Shown here piece after piece: positions 45,561 through 56,430 of a stretch of 64,000 nt of DNA. This DNA comes from Parelaphostrongylus tenuis (Eukaryota; Nematoda; Chromadorea; Rhabditida; Metastrongylidae): assembly GCA_019055375.1 (NCBI GenBank), contig JAHQIW010000499.1:1-64000 (forward strand), written 5' to 3'. The translations under genes were made by a program, and so were the position numbers. The stretch's first letter is position 1, and every line of letters starts with the position of its first letter. The notes under the pieces were generated by a model. That model saw only the letters and a program-made list of their open reading frames with translations, ran no database searches and had not been told where the DNA came from.

Positions 45561-48100
45561 AATCTTGTAGAGATCTCGTACTCCGCCATGTAAAAAAAGA
45601 ATAGGCCGAAAGCAAAGGCTGAAATCACGCGATTTAGATAAGTACTTTTGCTTAACTGAGTTTTACACCGTGATGTCCTTCACAGATCAATTCCTTCGTC
45701 GGGTGACTGTAATACGTCGTTCTTCAAATTTTGGCGCTTCACAGATAAGCAAAAAATTTACTGCAAAAAGCAATTGAAACTCCATAATTTTGGTTTATTT
45801 AATCGCTCGTTTTCCTGCGAATATTTTATCATGAACTTTCCTATATATGCTTCAATAAGGCTGTCTTGAGAACACATTTGCTCGCTACTCATGCACGAAT
45901 GGGGAGCAGGGGGAAATGTCTGGAGGATCAGTTCTGCTCAGGCCGTGCACAGGAAGCTCTATCAGTCTTGCGCTACGTTTCACGAGCATTCTCCCCTCAG
46001 CGCCATTCGTGCACAAGTAGCAAGCGGATATGTTCCTATGATAGCTCCATTTTTAAGCATATACAGGGAGGCTATAAACCGAAATATTTGCAAGAAAATG
46101 CGCTATTGAATGATACCAGAATCAAGAGCGTGCAATAACTTCATGTTATCAAATTCGGTGTTCACTGCTCTACAGTCAGAACCTAGGTAACGACCTAATA
46201 TCAGCGAGCGAAAAGAAGACTGATCATTTTTGCCGCATTTCCGACCAAGTGACTTTGTTGCATTTATCGTAGCACTAGATTTCCAACTCAGACTGGTGTA
46301 AGTAAACTATTTATATGCAACATCAAGATTACAATAGAAACTATACGAACGATAACAAGATCTTAGATGGAAAAATCATATAGACAATAAAATGATGTTT
46401 TTATGGGGGTGATTGAGATTATCACAGATTACAACTGCGAGGGACAGACGGATTAAATGCTCTCACCCCCAACCGAGTGACAAAGTGTACATGTTGGAAA
46501 GATGACAGGCAATTAATTTGCGAAAAATTAATAAATCTATTTTGCAATGCAATAAAAGGAAGACAATTTCAGCATAACTAATTATTAGAAAGAAATATAT
46601 CATGTGATAGTGCTTAATTATGCTTACTAGGATGGAGAATATAACAATTTAAGACTATACGATGAGCTGAAGCACAAGGGAAAGATGACAACAGTGATAA
46701 TACAAGGTAACGTTATATATTGTCAGAAGTAAACATTTTCAAGTAGGAAGTATCAGCAATTAAGAAAGTAACTTGTCTATCAAGTAGTTGCTATGCCAAT
46801 AGAGAAAATGAAAGGCTGAGAGAAGGTAGGGCGACAACCTCGGTTGGTGTGGTAGATATCACCTAGGCAGGCTTCGATAAGATTAATTTACGTTCCAAAC
46901 ACTAAGATTTTTACTTTTGCTGACATTTCTGGTTTCCTATCGATGTATTTGAAATAGTATACTGACATAAAAAGAAAACAGAACGTACGTAAAAGTTGAC
47001 ACATCGAGCAAAAAAATTAAGCACTGAGAAGACGATACTGAGACCCTTGCGCGAATTTTCTGATTGATTAATAATATGTAAAATACGATTAGTGAGTTTT
47101 TTTCGTAATTAGTGGCTGAGCACTACCTGAAATCCGAAAAATGGTATCTCACCATAATGTAAGCTTTTTACACTGCATTCACTTGTGAGCAAATGCTATA
47201 GTAAACAGCTGCTATCACAGCAGCTTGTGATCACAGTAATAACTCGTCGTTAACTTGGTGAGTGGAGAAGACTGATGGCGGTCTTTTAAATGATTAGACG
47301 ACACTAAACGAGAAGACGTCGTTGGCAAAGCAGCTATCAGCAGCCGATCGATGATAACTATCGACTGTTTCATTACATTGCCTCCGTTTCTTCCTCTATT
47401 TTTCCCTGATAAATTTTAAAGGAATCCAACCGTGTTACTATGAGACACTGTTAGGAGGCTAAAGTTGGATCTAAACTTATCTTGAGAGCTTTCAACTCAA
47501 TAGCTCTTGCGTAAAGGCACTAAAAATCGAGATTTTACTTATATCCTAATGCTCGCAATTAAAGTTACTACGCACCTTGTCTGATGCGTAGGCTATTCTG
47601 AAAACGTGTGCTACGTGATTTGAACTGACTCTCGACAAAATGATAGGCATTAGTGGTGACATCTCTTGGAAAGGACCTACTTCTACTTCATTCGAGCAAG
47701 CTTCACCGAACAAATTTCCAGTCGAGTGACTACGAAGGTCACCACGCAGGAGCCAACGCCTATCGGAAAATGAATCGAATCAACGGCTATCATAGGACGA
47801 AGACGACATAATATTGCCATCTGGACATTATCTTCTAGTTCGTTTCATCTCTATCTGTTTGTTTTTGAATGCGAAAATGGAAAGGCTTAACTGGAATTCT
47901 TCGTCGTCTGCTTTGCATTGTGGAGCCCATGAAGTCAAAGCTATCCATCTTGTGATGTCATGAAAGCGATTTTAGCAAGTTTGAGATATTTCTGCATTGT
48001 CGTCGTTTGCAATATGACTTATAGCAATATCGAAAAGGGATGAAGTTAACCAAGAAGAAAAAGTGTGTCATCCAATGATATTTACTCTGTTAAAAATAAG
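45561..48100. other. Unassigned sequence
   Basis: 2.5 kb without recognisable genes. A short perfect hairpin stem (GGGGGTGA with TCACCCCC, 46405-46471) and an AT-rich stretch at 46.5-47.2 kb are the only features of note. Confidence 0.35.
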
Positions 48101-48104
48101 TGTC

Positions 48105-48475
48105 GGTAGCGTAAAAGTTCAGCACGCTCAACGGATAGGGTGAAATATGGGTTCGAATCTCACGTGACGCAAGTATGTTATAAGATCACACTACCGCTAA
48201 AGGCTGTCAAATAAGGAGGTGTGATTGATTATCGATAGCCAATATTTGTCAGCTTCAGTGGACTCAGTGTCGATAGCGACCACCCATGCCAGACTGCTGA
48301 CGGTCTGGCCGCTGACGGTTTGACGTGTAGTGGTGTCAAAAAAGGGCCTCGGTAGTGCAATGGTTTAGCGCGCATCCCTGGATAGAGTGAAATGTAAGTC
48401 GACTCCCACCTGACGCTGAACGTTTTGCACATTACTCTTCCTCACTGAATATTTACTCTGTTTAGCCACTACGTA
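48105..48475 (+). mobile_element. Two SINE family B copies in tandem
   Basis: The first is a partial copy at 48105-48210 (CTCAACGGATAGGG, TGGGTTCGAATCTCACGTGACGC, with a good B box GGTTCGAATCTC). A longer copy at 48215-48470 has the leader GTGTCGATAGCGACCACC, then GCCTCGGTAGTGCAATGG (A box) and TAAGTCGACTCCCACCTGACGC. Both end in the family tail. Folding as a tRNA fails in the acceptor stem, so these are SINE heads and not tRNA genes. Confidence 0.65.
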
Positions 48476-49120
48476 GCACAGAGTACAAGCGATTGCGCAC
48501 AGCGGTGGTTAAACCTAATGCCTGTTGCCTGCGAGCAGGATGGTGCGTTCATTAACTACCCGGTATATTCACTCTGAGGAACACGTCAAAATCAGGACAT
48601 ACCTGCTCCTGCTCTCGGCGAATACGGTCCGAGTTGCTCTGCTTTCAACGGCGCTTTTTCTTCTCTTGTACTGGGACTCTCGGTTTTGTTAAATTCATTG
48701 GCTGCTTTAATGAACCGCTTCAGTGCATGAAGAGCACTCGTAGAAAATGAAAAATGAAATCATTGATCCAAAATCAGATCAGCGCAATTGAATCAAAATC
48801 AAAAACTAGAGGAATTAATGAATTCAGGGTAAAATGAGATTCTGTTTATATCTCGATAAAAGAAATGCAGTACTGACCTGATGACTACGGTAAGAAGCCT
48901 CCTGCTTAGTAATTGACTGTCTTCTATTATATCACTTTATTAGTTCGCGGCGAGCGCATAGGCCCAGAGTGATTTGGGCGCTACTGTTGTCTTTGAAGAA
49001 CTATGTAGCTGCACGACATGAAGATGGCTCGAGCTGTAATGAATATACACTTTCTGGGTTACCTAAAAAATTGTGAAGAATAATGAACACATAAAAATGA
49101 TACTACTTATGACGACGACA
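48476..49120. other. Unassigned sequence
   Basis: No gene or repeat is recognised. Confidence 0.35.
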
Positions 49121-49124
49121 GAAA

Positions 49125-49280
49125 GTCGAGGCCGAGTGGCTGTGATGATCACTGCGGCTCGATGCGGAAAAATCCTCACTTCCCGGCACAATTCCACAGT
49201 CAGCAACTAATGCCCTATGGAAGCCACAGCCAGGTCATACTCTACATCTTAGGAAGACGTGCACAACCAGTTTTCACGAC
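49125..49280 (+). mobile_element. SINE family C copy
   Basis: TCGAGGCCGAGTGGCTGTGAT (A box), then CTGCGGCTCGATGCGG, CAGTCAGCAACTAATGCCCTA and GGAAGACGTGCACAACC, in the same order as the 13.63 kb copy but more diverged. Confidence 0.55.
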
Positions 49281-49739
49281 GTTCAAGAAGTAGACGGAAA
49301 TAAACTGAGTTTATTGAGGTACTGAGATCTGCACGCTGAAAAAAACAGCGATAAGCAGTAAGGAATTGCTAAAGAATAAAACTGTATTAATGACAGATAC
49401 ACAAACCTAAGACCGTTGGTATTGCTTGACGAGTAATTCCTTCGAGATAATCTTCTCCGCAAACACCTCATTCGTAAGGGAATTTGTTATCTCCTCACAT
49501 CTCCTAAATCCCCTAGTATCTGCTTCTGGTCGTCATTATGCTTCTTGTCTGTTACAAGCACATCTAACAGAACATTTGTGAATCTGTTCCTCCTTTTCTT
49601 CCTCATGAGGAGATTGAAGTGTGGCAGTAGATAATGCTGATCTGAGATTTCCTTCATATTTCTTAGCGTTACGTATGCCACCAATACTCTGTTTCGCCTT
49701 AACCATCACATTACCAGACTTTTTTGAATCTGTGTCTCA

Positions 49740-50030
49740 CCTTAATCGCGGCAGATGATCACGCATATGATCACCACCTTTAAGGCTTCTTGAAGTGACA
49801 CAGGTTGCCGGTATTTTCCTCTGTCTTGTTCGCTATATTTTTCGCCTTCTTCTGATTCTTTTCCTTACATTATTTTCCTTGGTGCGATTGTGACTTGGCA
49901 GCCAGTGACGGTTACTTGAAATTCTTCTGCTCTTCCCATTTTTTCTGATGTTGCCAAGGTTTTTTCTCAATGTGCCCTTGTACTTAGGCACTTCTCCACT
50001 TCCTTCCCATCGTCTTTTTCCGACATTTTT
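49740..50030 (-). pseudogene. Coding-like remnant, unrecognised
   Basis: From 50024 on the minus strand one frame runs 94 codons with only two stops before its end: MSEKDDGKEVEKCLSTRAH, stop, EKTLATSEKMGRAEEFQVTV and onward, stop, GKESEEGEKYSEQDRGKYRQ, VSLQEALKVVI. The Glu/Lys-rich composition and low stop density look like decayed coding sequence, for example a gag-like region. No domain can be assigned. It lies upstream of, and opposite to, an RTE fragment. A second minus-strand frame at 49487-49684 (SDQHYLLPHFNLLMRKKRRN) may belong with it. Confidence 0.3.
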
Positions 50031-50870
50031 CGCACTTTATTGATCAAATTCATTTTTCATATCAAGGATCTCAGTTTCAGTATCGAGTGGGCCGCAACGA
50101 GCAATACACGTACTTTCTAAGGTCGCTTGAATTTACTAGTAGGCCAACAGAAGGAATAAAAGTGGAAGTAGGATAATGCAAAGAAGGAGAAACCGCTGCA
50201 CTTTGCACACGATCATTGAGAAGACGTTCACGCCAATCATACGGCCGCTGATTGTTATTCCGACGTAGAGACGCCTTGTCTTTTTCGGGCCGATTGATCC
50301 AAGCCGTGCTCCACTAGTTGTTCGTCTTCGTGTGGTCTTCGCTTTCGTCTCTTTCGAGTCGGGTTTTCATCGAAGAAGCACCGCTCAATCATGTGCAGGT
50401 GATTCGGCAGCTGTGTTTTGGAAGCACATCGTTGGTTCTTAAGCCTAAATGAACTTCAATTACAAATACTGTTCCGTAGGAGATCAAAAAATTGACTCAG
50501 GCATTAGCTTACATGGCGCCAGCACCTTTGAAACTCACAGCTATTGATAAGTCATTTCGATCAGATGGTGGGATTTGCCTCATTACGTAGTAAATGATGT
50601 GTATTTTCTGCAGTGCTCTCAAATTTTTCACCGTCTCATGGTGGTTGAGAGGTGTTCATGGGTGTCAAACATCAAGTACAACGAGGGACACAGGATCTCC
50701 TACCGATTCTCTTCCTCTCTCAACAAGGTCACCCAAAATGGGAAGGAGTTCGACGTTTCCACCCTCAAAGACTAACTAAGAGTAATCATGTCAGAAATGA
50801 CCGCCGCTTTGGTAAGGCAATAGTCACAAGTGGTAATCTCCTTCCGATCACAAAAGCCGATGACTACTGT
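50031..50870. other. Unassigned sequence upstream of a LINE
   Basis: Three overlapping forward frames at 50575-50888 are unrecognised. The region could be the 5' untranslated part of the LINE that follows, but nothing proves it. Confidence 0.3.
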
Positions 50871-50879
50871 GATGTGATG

Positions 50880-51760
50880 ATGACTTGAGGGAGTTCTCAC
50901 TAAACTGGCCTCTGAACTCCAAAGAAAAAAAGCTTGTCCAGCAAATAACTTCCACCCTTATACGCCGCACACTAGGTGCTTCTTCTACAGCCTATGATCG
51001 CCATACAAGAAATGAAAAAGGGGGAAAACCGACAGATGGAAATTAGGTGACGAAACCTTTGTTATTCGTGAAGCGAGGTTTTCATCACAAATATCGGACG
51101 CTTTGTTTTGTTGCTCACTCACACGTCCTCTATCTAGTCATTGTGCACGAAGTCCTCAAAGCGTTTGACTTGCCTTCTTCACTAACTTTTGCGTCAAAAA
51201 AGTCACCAACATCAGCTGTTACTCATCTACTTTTACAGCTGATCAGAGCGAAATAGATGCGTTGTATAACAATCTGGAGAAAATCATCCACTGTGAAAGT
51301 CCTCCAACAAGTTTGCTGTTAGAGAATTCAACGTCAGGTTGGAAACGGCTAGCGCAGCGGAAATGAATATAGGGCAAGAAAATTCAAAATGGGAGAACGA
51401 AACGAGAACGGCGAGCGTTTTATAGGACGCCTGTAATGGCACATTTCTTCTATGGAAACTCATTTTTCGAGAAGACGGAGAGCCGTCGGCAGGCACGGCA
51501 GTCTCCCAACGGCAGAACTCATGCCTAGATTTGCCATATATTCACCAAAAGGAAAATGCTTCCTTTTCGACACTTCAGTGGTTGCAGGTTTCTGTACAGA
51601 ATCTGATCCATCTCTTCTGTGAGAAGACTCAAGTCGGCCATAAATTGAAGAACGGCTGTCATCGCTCAAGAAAAGCAATTGTGACTTAGACTTATTAAAA
51701 TTATGAGGAGTAGGCATTTTGGTAATTTTGAAACCACATTTGGACTTGATGACGCGGACA
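50880..51760 (+). pseudogene. RTE-clade LINE, 5' endonuclease (APE) half
   Basis: Broken frames give the AP-endonuclease domain. ETFVIREARFSSQ (51050-51090) corresponds to the strand after the first catalytic region. TADQSEIDALYNNLEKIIHC follows at 51238-51297. NGRTKRERRAF and ENENGERF-like readings near 51390-51420 come next, then HFFYGNSFFEKTESRRQARQ (51433-51490) and SPNGRTHA--CHIFTKRK near 51510-51560. The conserved GDFNAK active-site segment is lost (51300-51340), as is the terminal SDH. Frameshifts and stops are frequent. The RT half is missing, so this is a 3'-truncated or later broken copy. The match to hookworm-type RTE elements is from memory of the family. Confidence 0.75.
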
Positions 51761-54090
51761 TGAGTACTCCTACCTATCAGCCATTTTAAGAACCTTCTAA
51801 AAACACATTTTCGCTTTGATCAAGAGCTTTTATAACCAGCCAATAGTTTTGGTCTTGTGAATTTGAACGGTATACCTTGTATTTTTAATAGTCTTTGTAT
51901 ATTACGACGTAATATGACAACAAAATTTTTTACACTCATGCATTTTCCACTAAACAAAGCTTTTCCTTTAAAAATTCTGTGATCATTCTATAGCACAAAT
52001 CTCGACAATCTAACGTTGTATTTGGTTTTCCAAAAGCATTTTATACGCTGCCACACGTGGTTGCACTGCGCGATCGATGCTAGACAACTCCCACATCCTA
52101 GCTGTCAAGTAATGCGCGCCGATGAAATGTATTCTTTGGCTGTAACAGCGCACTAAGAAGCTCTATTTGGAACCAAGCACATTTTTGATTGTCGAGATTC
52201 ATGCTAACAAAAGGTTTCAGATGCACTTCAGTAGTAAAGATAAAATTCTATTCCACACTCAAACATTTCTCCCTGAGCAAATCGTTTCCACTAAATTCTC
52301 AACATTCGTTCAATGACTTATCATGATGATTTCATTGGTAACTATCCTTTTGAGAAACTTCTTTTTGTACTGTAGCAGCCGAAAGAACACTGTCTTTCTT
52401 AGGTAATCGATGTGCTGCTAGAATAGCGGCAGATTGGGGCCAGGTTGCGAAATCCCATGCACGCATCCGAACAAGAAGTGCGCCCCGAGTGTGAAATCCA
52501 ATTTTGTTTGGGTCACTAGAGCGCAGTGAAAATTTTTTCTACAAAAACTATGTTCGCCATTGAAATTCTGAGTGCTTAAGCTATCAAATAGTTAGTGAAA
52601 GTCTAGAAAAAGGAACTCTGTGCGACTAACAGTGGAAAAGTGTGAAACATAAGATTATTTCTATGGCGACAGGCGAGTCACAAGGTCATCAAGACAAAAA
52701 AATTTGCTCTTAAATTTCTCGAAATTCACGCCACCGAAAGAGTGCCGAAACTCTAACGGAAACCGAAAAACGAGTATTTCCAAGAAATTCAAATAGGGTA
52801 GAGAAAACGTAAAAGGACTTAAAATTATTATGGAATTCAATATATCAACGCTGAGCTTTTGGAGACGAAATATATTCAACTGGATACGCAAATTTTTGTA
52901 GCCTTTCCTCTCTTACAAAAACTTTTCCTTCAGACTTTTAGCAATCATTCCAGAGCTCAAATCTCGACGATGCCAATTGTGTGTCTGGTTTATGAAAAGC
53001 TTTTTAATTTGTGTTGCATCAAAAAATAATACTGTATTATATTTAACACTCACTTTACTTTGTTTCCTCGACGCGGTTGGGTAGATTTGTGCTAAATTAC
53101 TGGCAGTCGATCAATGCTCAGCAACTTTGATGCTATTTTGTTTTTGAAAAGGCTCATATGCAGCTCTGGTGGAGTAAAAAAGATCATGTATCGTACTTGG
53201 AGTAAGTAGCTCATCGCTTGAACATTATGAAGAGTTCACGTGGTGAAACAGATAAAAGTTTGCATCAATATAACGATAAAACATGGTTCTTCTACATTGA
53301 TACAGAAAACTTAAACTCTTCCGATAAAAATAAAAAAACCTCCAAAGAAATGTGAAATCGAGCGCTTCTCGAATGAAGCTGTGCGCTGCGATTCCAACTA
53401 CATTCTCGAATGAGTGTATCGTTCATGAGGCGCGCGGTTTTCGTTAATTACATGGAATTTTCTCACCGACTCAACTGGTTTCTAGGTTTTCTGTATTAGA
53501 ACTGCAGGAAGACTTTGCTGTGCCGTATATAAATATAACATTTATGTTTTGCATTGCCAAATAAATCCGCTTTAGGGTTAAAGAGGCAAACTAGTTACTT
53601 CAAGTGTAAAGCGTGACAATCTTTTTACTCATCAGAGAACTAGGTAAACCTTATGCAAAGTCAATTTTAGCCAGAAATGTTGATCTAGGTGAATCTTTCC
53701 AAGAACCATTTTTTCCCAAAACTGTCATGATTTGAGCTATTGAGCCACCACCAGTATTCATCCACTCACAGACCTCAAGCGGAGATACAAGCAGAATTGA
53801 GTGTGGAACATAATGGTATTTTCGCTGCTATATTGCAATAAAAGAGCACTTTTTAACTCAAACAGTCTATCGAAATCATCGAGATTTAAGTTCTCGACTA
53901 ATTGTGAGAAGGTTAGCTTAAGGTTTTTCCAGCGAGAAAGGTCTCCAAAATCATGTATGCGGATGCATTTATTCCGTCGTGAAAGGATCAAACGAAGTTC
54001 ACATCTGAAGCACAGAGATCCTCATTAGTAATATGAAAAAGATCCTCATGTAAATACGAATTTTGATGAAGGATGTAGGAAATCATCGAA
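51761..54090. repeat. Cluster of old family F repeats
   Basis: At least four diverged copies lie here: near 51935-52060 (ATTCTATAGCACAAATCTCG), 52240-52400 (AAAATTCTATTCCACACTCA), 52920-53050 (TTCAGACTTTTAGCAATCAT, then AAATCTCGACGATG) and a reverse copy near 53780-53870 (TTGAGTGTGGAACATAATGG). They share the order: CAGACTTTTAGTAATCATTC-like start, AAATCTCGAC, a GCTGTAGCA-like block, an ATTTTATTT tract and CACACTCA. There are no coding frames of interest. The family is probably a non-autonomous DNA element, but no termini could be defined. Confidence 0.45.
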
Positions 54091-54745
54091 GCTATTGCTT
54101 TGTTTCATAATTTCTTCTGCACTATTATTATACTCAATTTTACCGGGTTAATGCCAAAAGGCTGCATTAAGTAGGCGAATGTTCTAATAGCTTTCAACCA
54201 CTAGGTCTAGAAGGCACGAGCGCCGCTGGTTAATTCACTGGAAAATCAAAATGGATTAGCGCTAGATAGCTTGATTGTGTTTTGTGAATATAAACTGAAC
54301 ATCACTGTAGAGAAGACAGTCGCAGAGAGTTAGCATTAGGCACAAGCGTCTCGACAAAGGCAATGCGAGCTTTCAATCCAGCACCTGAAATTTGGGAGCA
54401 GGTATTCGGATAAAGCGGTAGCTGCGTCACTTGCCAACTGAGTAAAATGAGTTTCCACGAAGTAATGTCTTAGTGGGCACTTCATGCTTTGATTGACACG
54501 ACCACGCAGAACACTTGACCATCCGCGAAGGTGCTGTGCTGTGACCGCAAAGGAAAGAGTTTCCTAGTCTATCACCACTGAAAATGAGTCACGGATCTGG
54601 TGGGAGAACAGGCGCAACGCCTACAGGATGCTTTGCGGCAAGCGTTTGCCAAACCATTGAATGTTTATCTTTCATGTTCAGCAAATTATGCTCTCGATTT
54701 CCTTGCAGCTGCTGGTCTTGCTGTTTTGGGAACTGCTTCACAGCT
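54091..54745. other. Unassigned sequence
   Basis: No gene or repeat is recognised. The open frame at 54600-54788 has a hydrophobic C-terminus but runs into the adjacent hammerhead element. Confidence 0.3.
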
Positions 54746-54801
54746 CCTTTCATTATTATTTGAGCCAACATGTCATGTGGTCTGGTAAAGGCTCTTGTAC
54801 A

Positions 54802-54844
54802 GCCCGAGACACGTGTTTCGTCCTTACAGACTCATCTGCCGGGC
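54802..54844 (-). ncRNA. Type I hammerhead, locus 2 inverted copy
   Basis: On the minus strand six-pair stem I (GCCCGG with TCGGGC, one wobble) flanks CAGATGA (54838-54832; canonical would be CUGAUGA, so U4 is changed). Stem II GTCT-GTAA-GGAC (three Watson-Crick pairs, one U-G and a GNRA loop), GAAA, CACGTG and GTC at the cleavage site follow. Every other core position is canonical. Confidence 0.68.
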
Positions 54845-55157
54845 AGAACCTGTCGTCTGAAACGAAACACGTGTCTCGGGCTGTAAAGAACCCTCACCAG
54901 ACCACATGACATGTTGGCTCGAATAATAATGAAAGGATCTATTGAAAGTTGAGCGTGGTCTTAGTAAAGCACTCGAAGGAAAGGTATAATATGATAAAAA
55001 TACCAGCCAGCTAGCAATCGAGTGCGAAAACACTCTGTGTTAGGTGAAAATTTCGTCCGACATAGACTGTAAAACGTACGTCGTCGACAACTCTCTGTAA
55101 GGAGTGCAACGCTCTTGAGAGAACTGACTATAAAAAGATCGACAGACGACGGGTTCT

Positions 55158-55200
55158 GCCCGGCTGATGAGTCTGTAAGGACAAAACACGTTTCTCGGGC
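55158..55200 (+). ncRNA. Type I hammerhead, locus 2 direct copy
   Basis: Stem I GCCCGG with TCGGGC flanks a perfect CTGATGA (55164-55170). Stem II GTCT-GTAA-GGAC follows, then AAAA in place of GAAA (G12 changed), CACGTT and TC. The G12 change should abolish cleavage. The lesion is at a different place from that of the inverted copy, so the family consensus has a complete core. Confidence 0.68.
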
Positions 55201-55315
55201 TGTACAAGAGCCCTTACCAGAACACATGACATGTTGGCTCAAATAATAATGAAAAGATCTATTGAAATTTGAGCGTGGTCTCAATAAAGCATTCGAAGGA
55301 AAGGTATTATATGCT

Positions 55316-56275
55316 TCACAGCTAAGATCAGTCAGCGCCTAGGTCTGCGGCGAACAGCTGCGGAGGTTGAATGCAGCAGTGAGTGACAAGCGTTCGGAGG
55401 AAACCACTCTTGCCCTTCTCTGGGGTAATGCGACCTCACAATATGAAGACGACAACTACATCTTGAAAAAAGGGGTGGGGCCACGGTGTTTCCATGCACG
55501 GCTCAGTTCTGACATTGCTTCATCGGAATTTCCTTGCGCGCCAAAGCGACATCTGTGGGAGAACACATGTAGACTACTAGCTTGAAAGTGACCCTCACTG
55601 ACTTCTTAGATCACCAGCTTCATAACTTCTAAGGAGGAGGAGTCCAGTTTTGTCCACTAGTTGACTAATTGGATTACTTCTGATTAGGAGGAATACAAAT
55701 GGAAAACTGATCTGATTCGCTGGAGAGGAATTTTCTATGAAGGGATAGTAATCAATCGAACTGAGACTTGAGAATAATGGTTCACGTCGCCGCTTTTTGA
55801 AAGCACTCTTTACAGCGTTGTAGCATCCAGATAAAAACTTATGCTTCACACTTGCATGAATACCTTGAATGAACTGATAAGCGACTGGACAATCGACATG
55901 TTTAGCTGTATCCCACCCACCATCGATCACATGGAGTTCTATCCACACCGTCAAAATCGGTGTCGCGAATACAGACGCCACATTTTCGAGCCGGCTTCAA
56001 TCAATCGCTGTTCACTGCCACATCTTAATGAGAGTGTAGTGAATGGTGCCGAATTTGTTTATCTCGTGATCATAACTTATGAAACTGCACATGTGAAGAA
56101 CTCGATAGCAGATTAACATTATCGTTAGCAGACTGCTGAGAGCTAGGTTGTTTTGCTGTCCTTTGCAAATAAGAAATATTTAGATTTCGATGAGTTTTGA
56201 GATAGCAAAGCGACATTGCTTTCCAAGGGGAAAACGTTCCTTATAATGGAGATTTCAGCAGGTATGATGAAGAAA
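55316..56275. other. Unassigned sequence
   Basis: A 128-residue minus-strand frame (55595-55981) and a 91-residue plus-strand frame overlap; neither has recognisable motifs. Confidence 0.3.
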
Positions 56276-56279
56276 GATA

Positions 56280-56430
56280 AGAAAGATATGATGCTCAACG
56301 AATTCCCAGAGCGAGGAGGACCCACTGGGCTACTTTTGCACGCGATAGGGAAAAGTGATAGTGTTGCAGGTGCCCGCTCGAGTCACTCGACGATCAACGG
56401 GACGACAGGTGATACAGATGATGGTGAAGA
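56280..56430 (+). pseudogene. RTE-clade LINE, extreme 3' end
   Basis: RIPRARRTHWATFARDREK-like reading (56302-56360), then the ESLDDQRDDR-like end and a GACAGGTGATACAGATGATGG tail. This is the same C-terminus and short tandem-repeat tail as the RTE at 6.9-7.06 kb. Only about 150 bp inserted, which is severe 5' truncation typical of LINEs. The frame at 56216-56434 crosses it in the wrong phase. Confidence 0.75.

Larger units (their letters stand above)
54746..55315 (+). mobile_element. Retrozyme-like hammerhead element, locus 2
   Basis: An inverted repeat (54746-54820 with 54863-54936, about nine pairs in ten) surrounds a 42 bp centre. Its minus strand holds a hammerhead (54844-54802). The right arm continues into an internal region (54937-55140), then a plus-strand hammerhead (55158-55200) and a second arm (55201-55315). 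The direct repeats GGCTCRAATAATAATGAAA at 54916 and 55236 are spaced 320 bp apart. The layout is the same as locus 1 at 45 kb: inverted arm, arm, internal, hammerhead, arm. No protein is encoded. The minus-strand frame at 54961-55284 is spurious. Confidence 0.72.

Noticed and set aside
48337..48420. Possible tRNA gene
   Set aside because: The A-box and T-arm regions are tRNA-like, but no acceptor stem forms and the segment belongs to a dispersed SINE-like family.
54961..55284. 107-residue minus-strand open frame and its tandem relatives
   Set aside because: The frames are translations of the repeated arm and internal region of the hammerhead element; stop positions follow the repeat and not a protein.
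55595..55981. 128-residue minus-strand open frame
   Set aside because: No motif or paralog; overlaps another frame of similar length.
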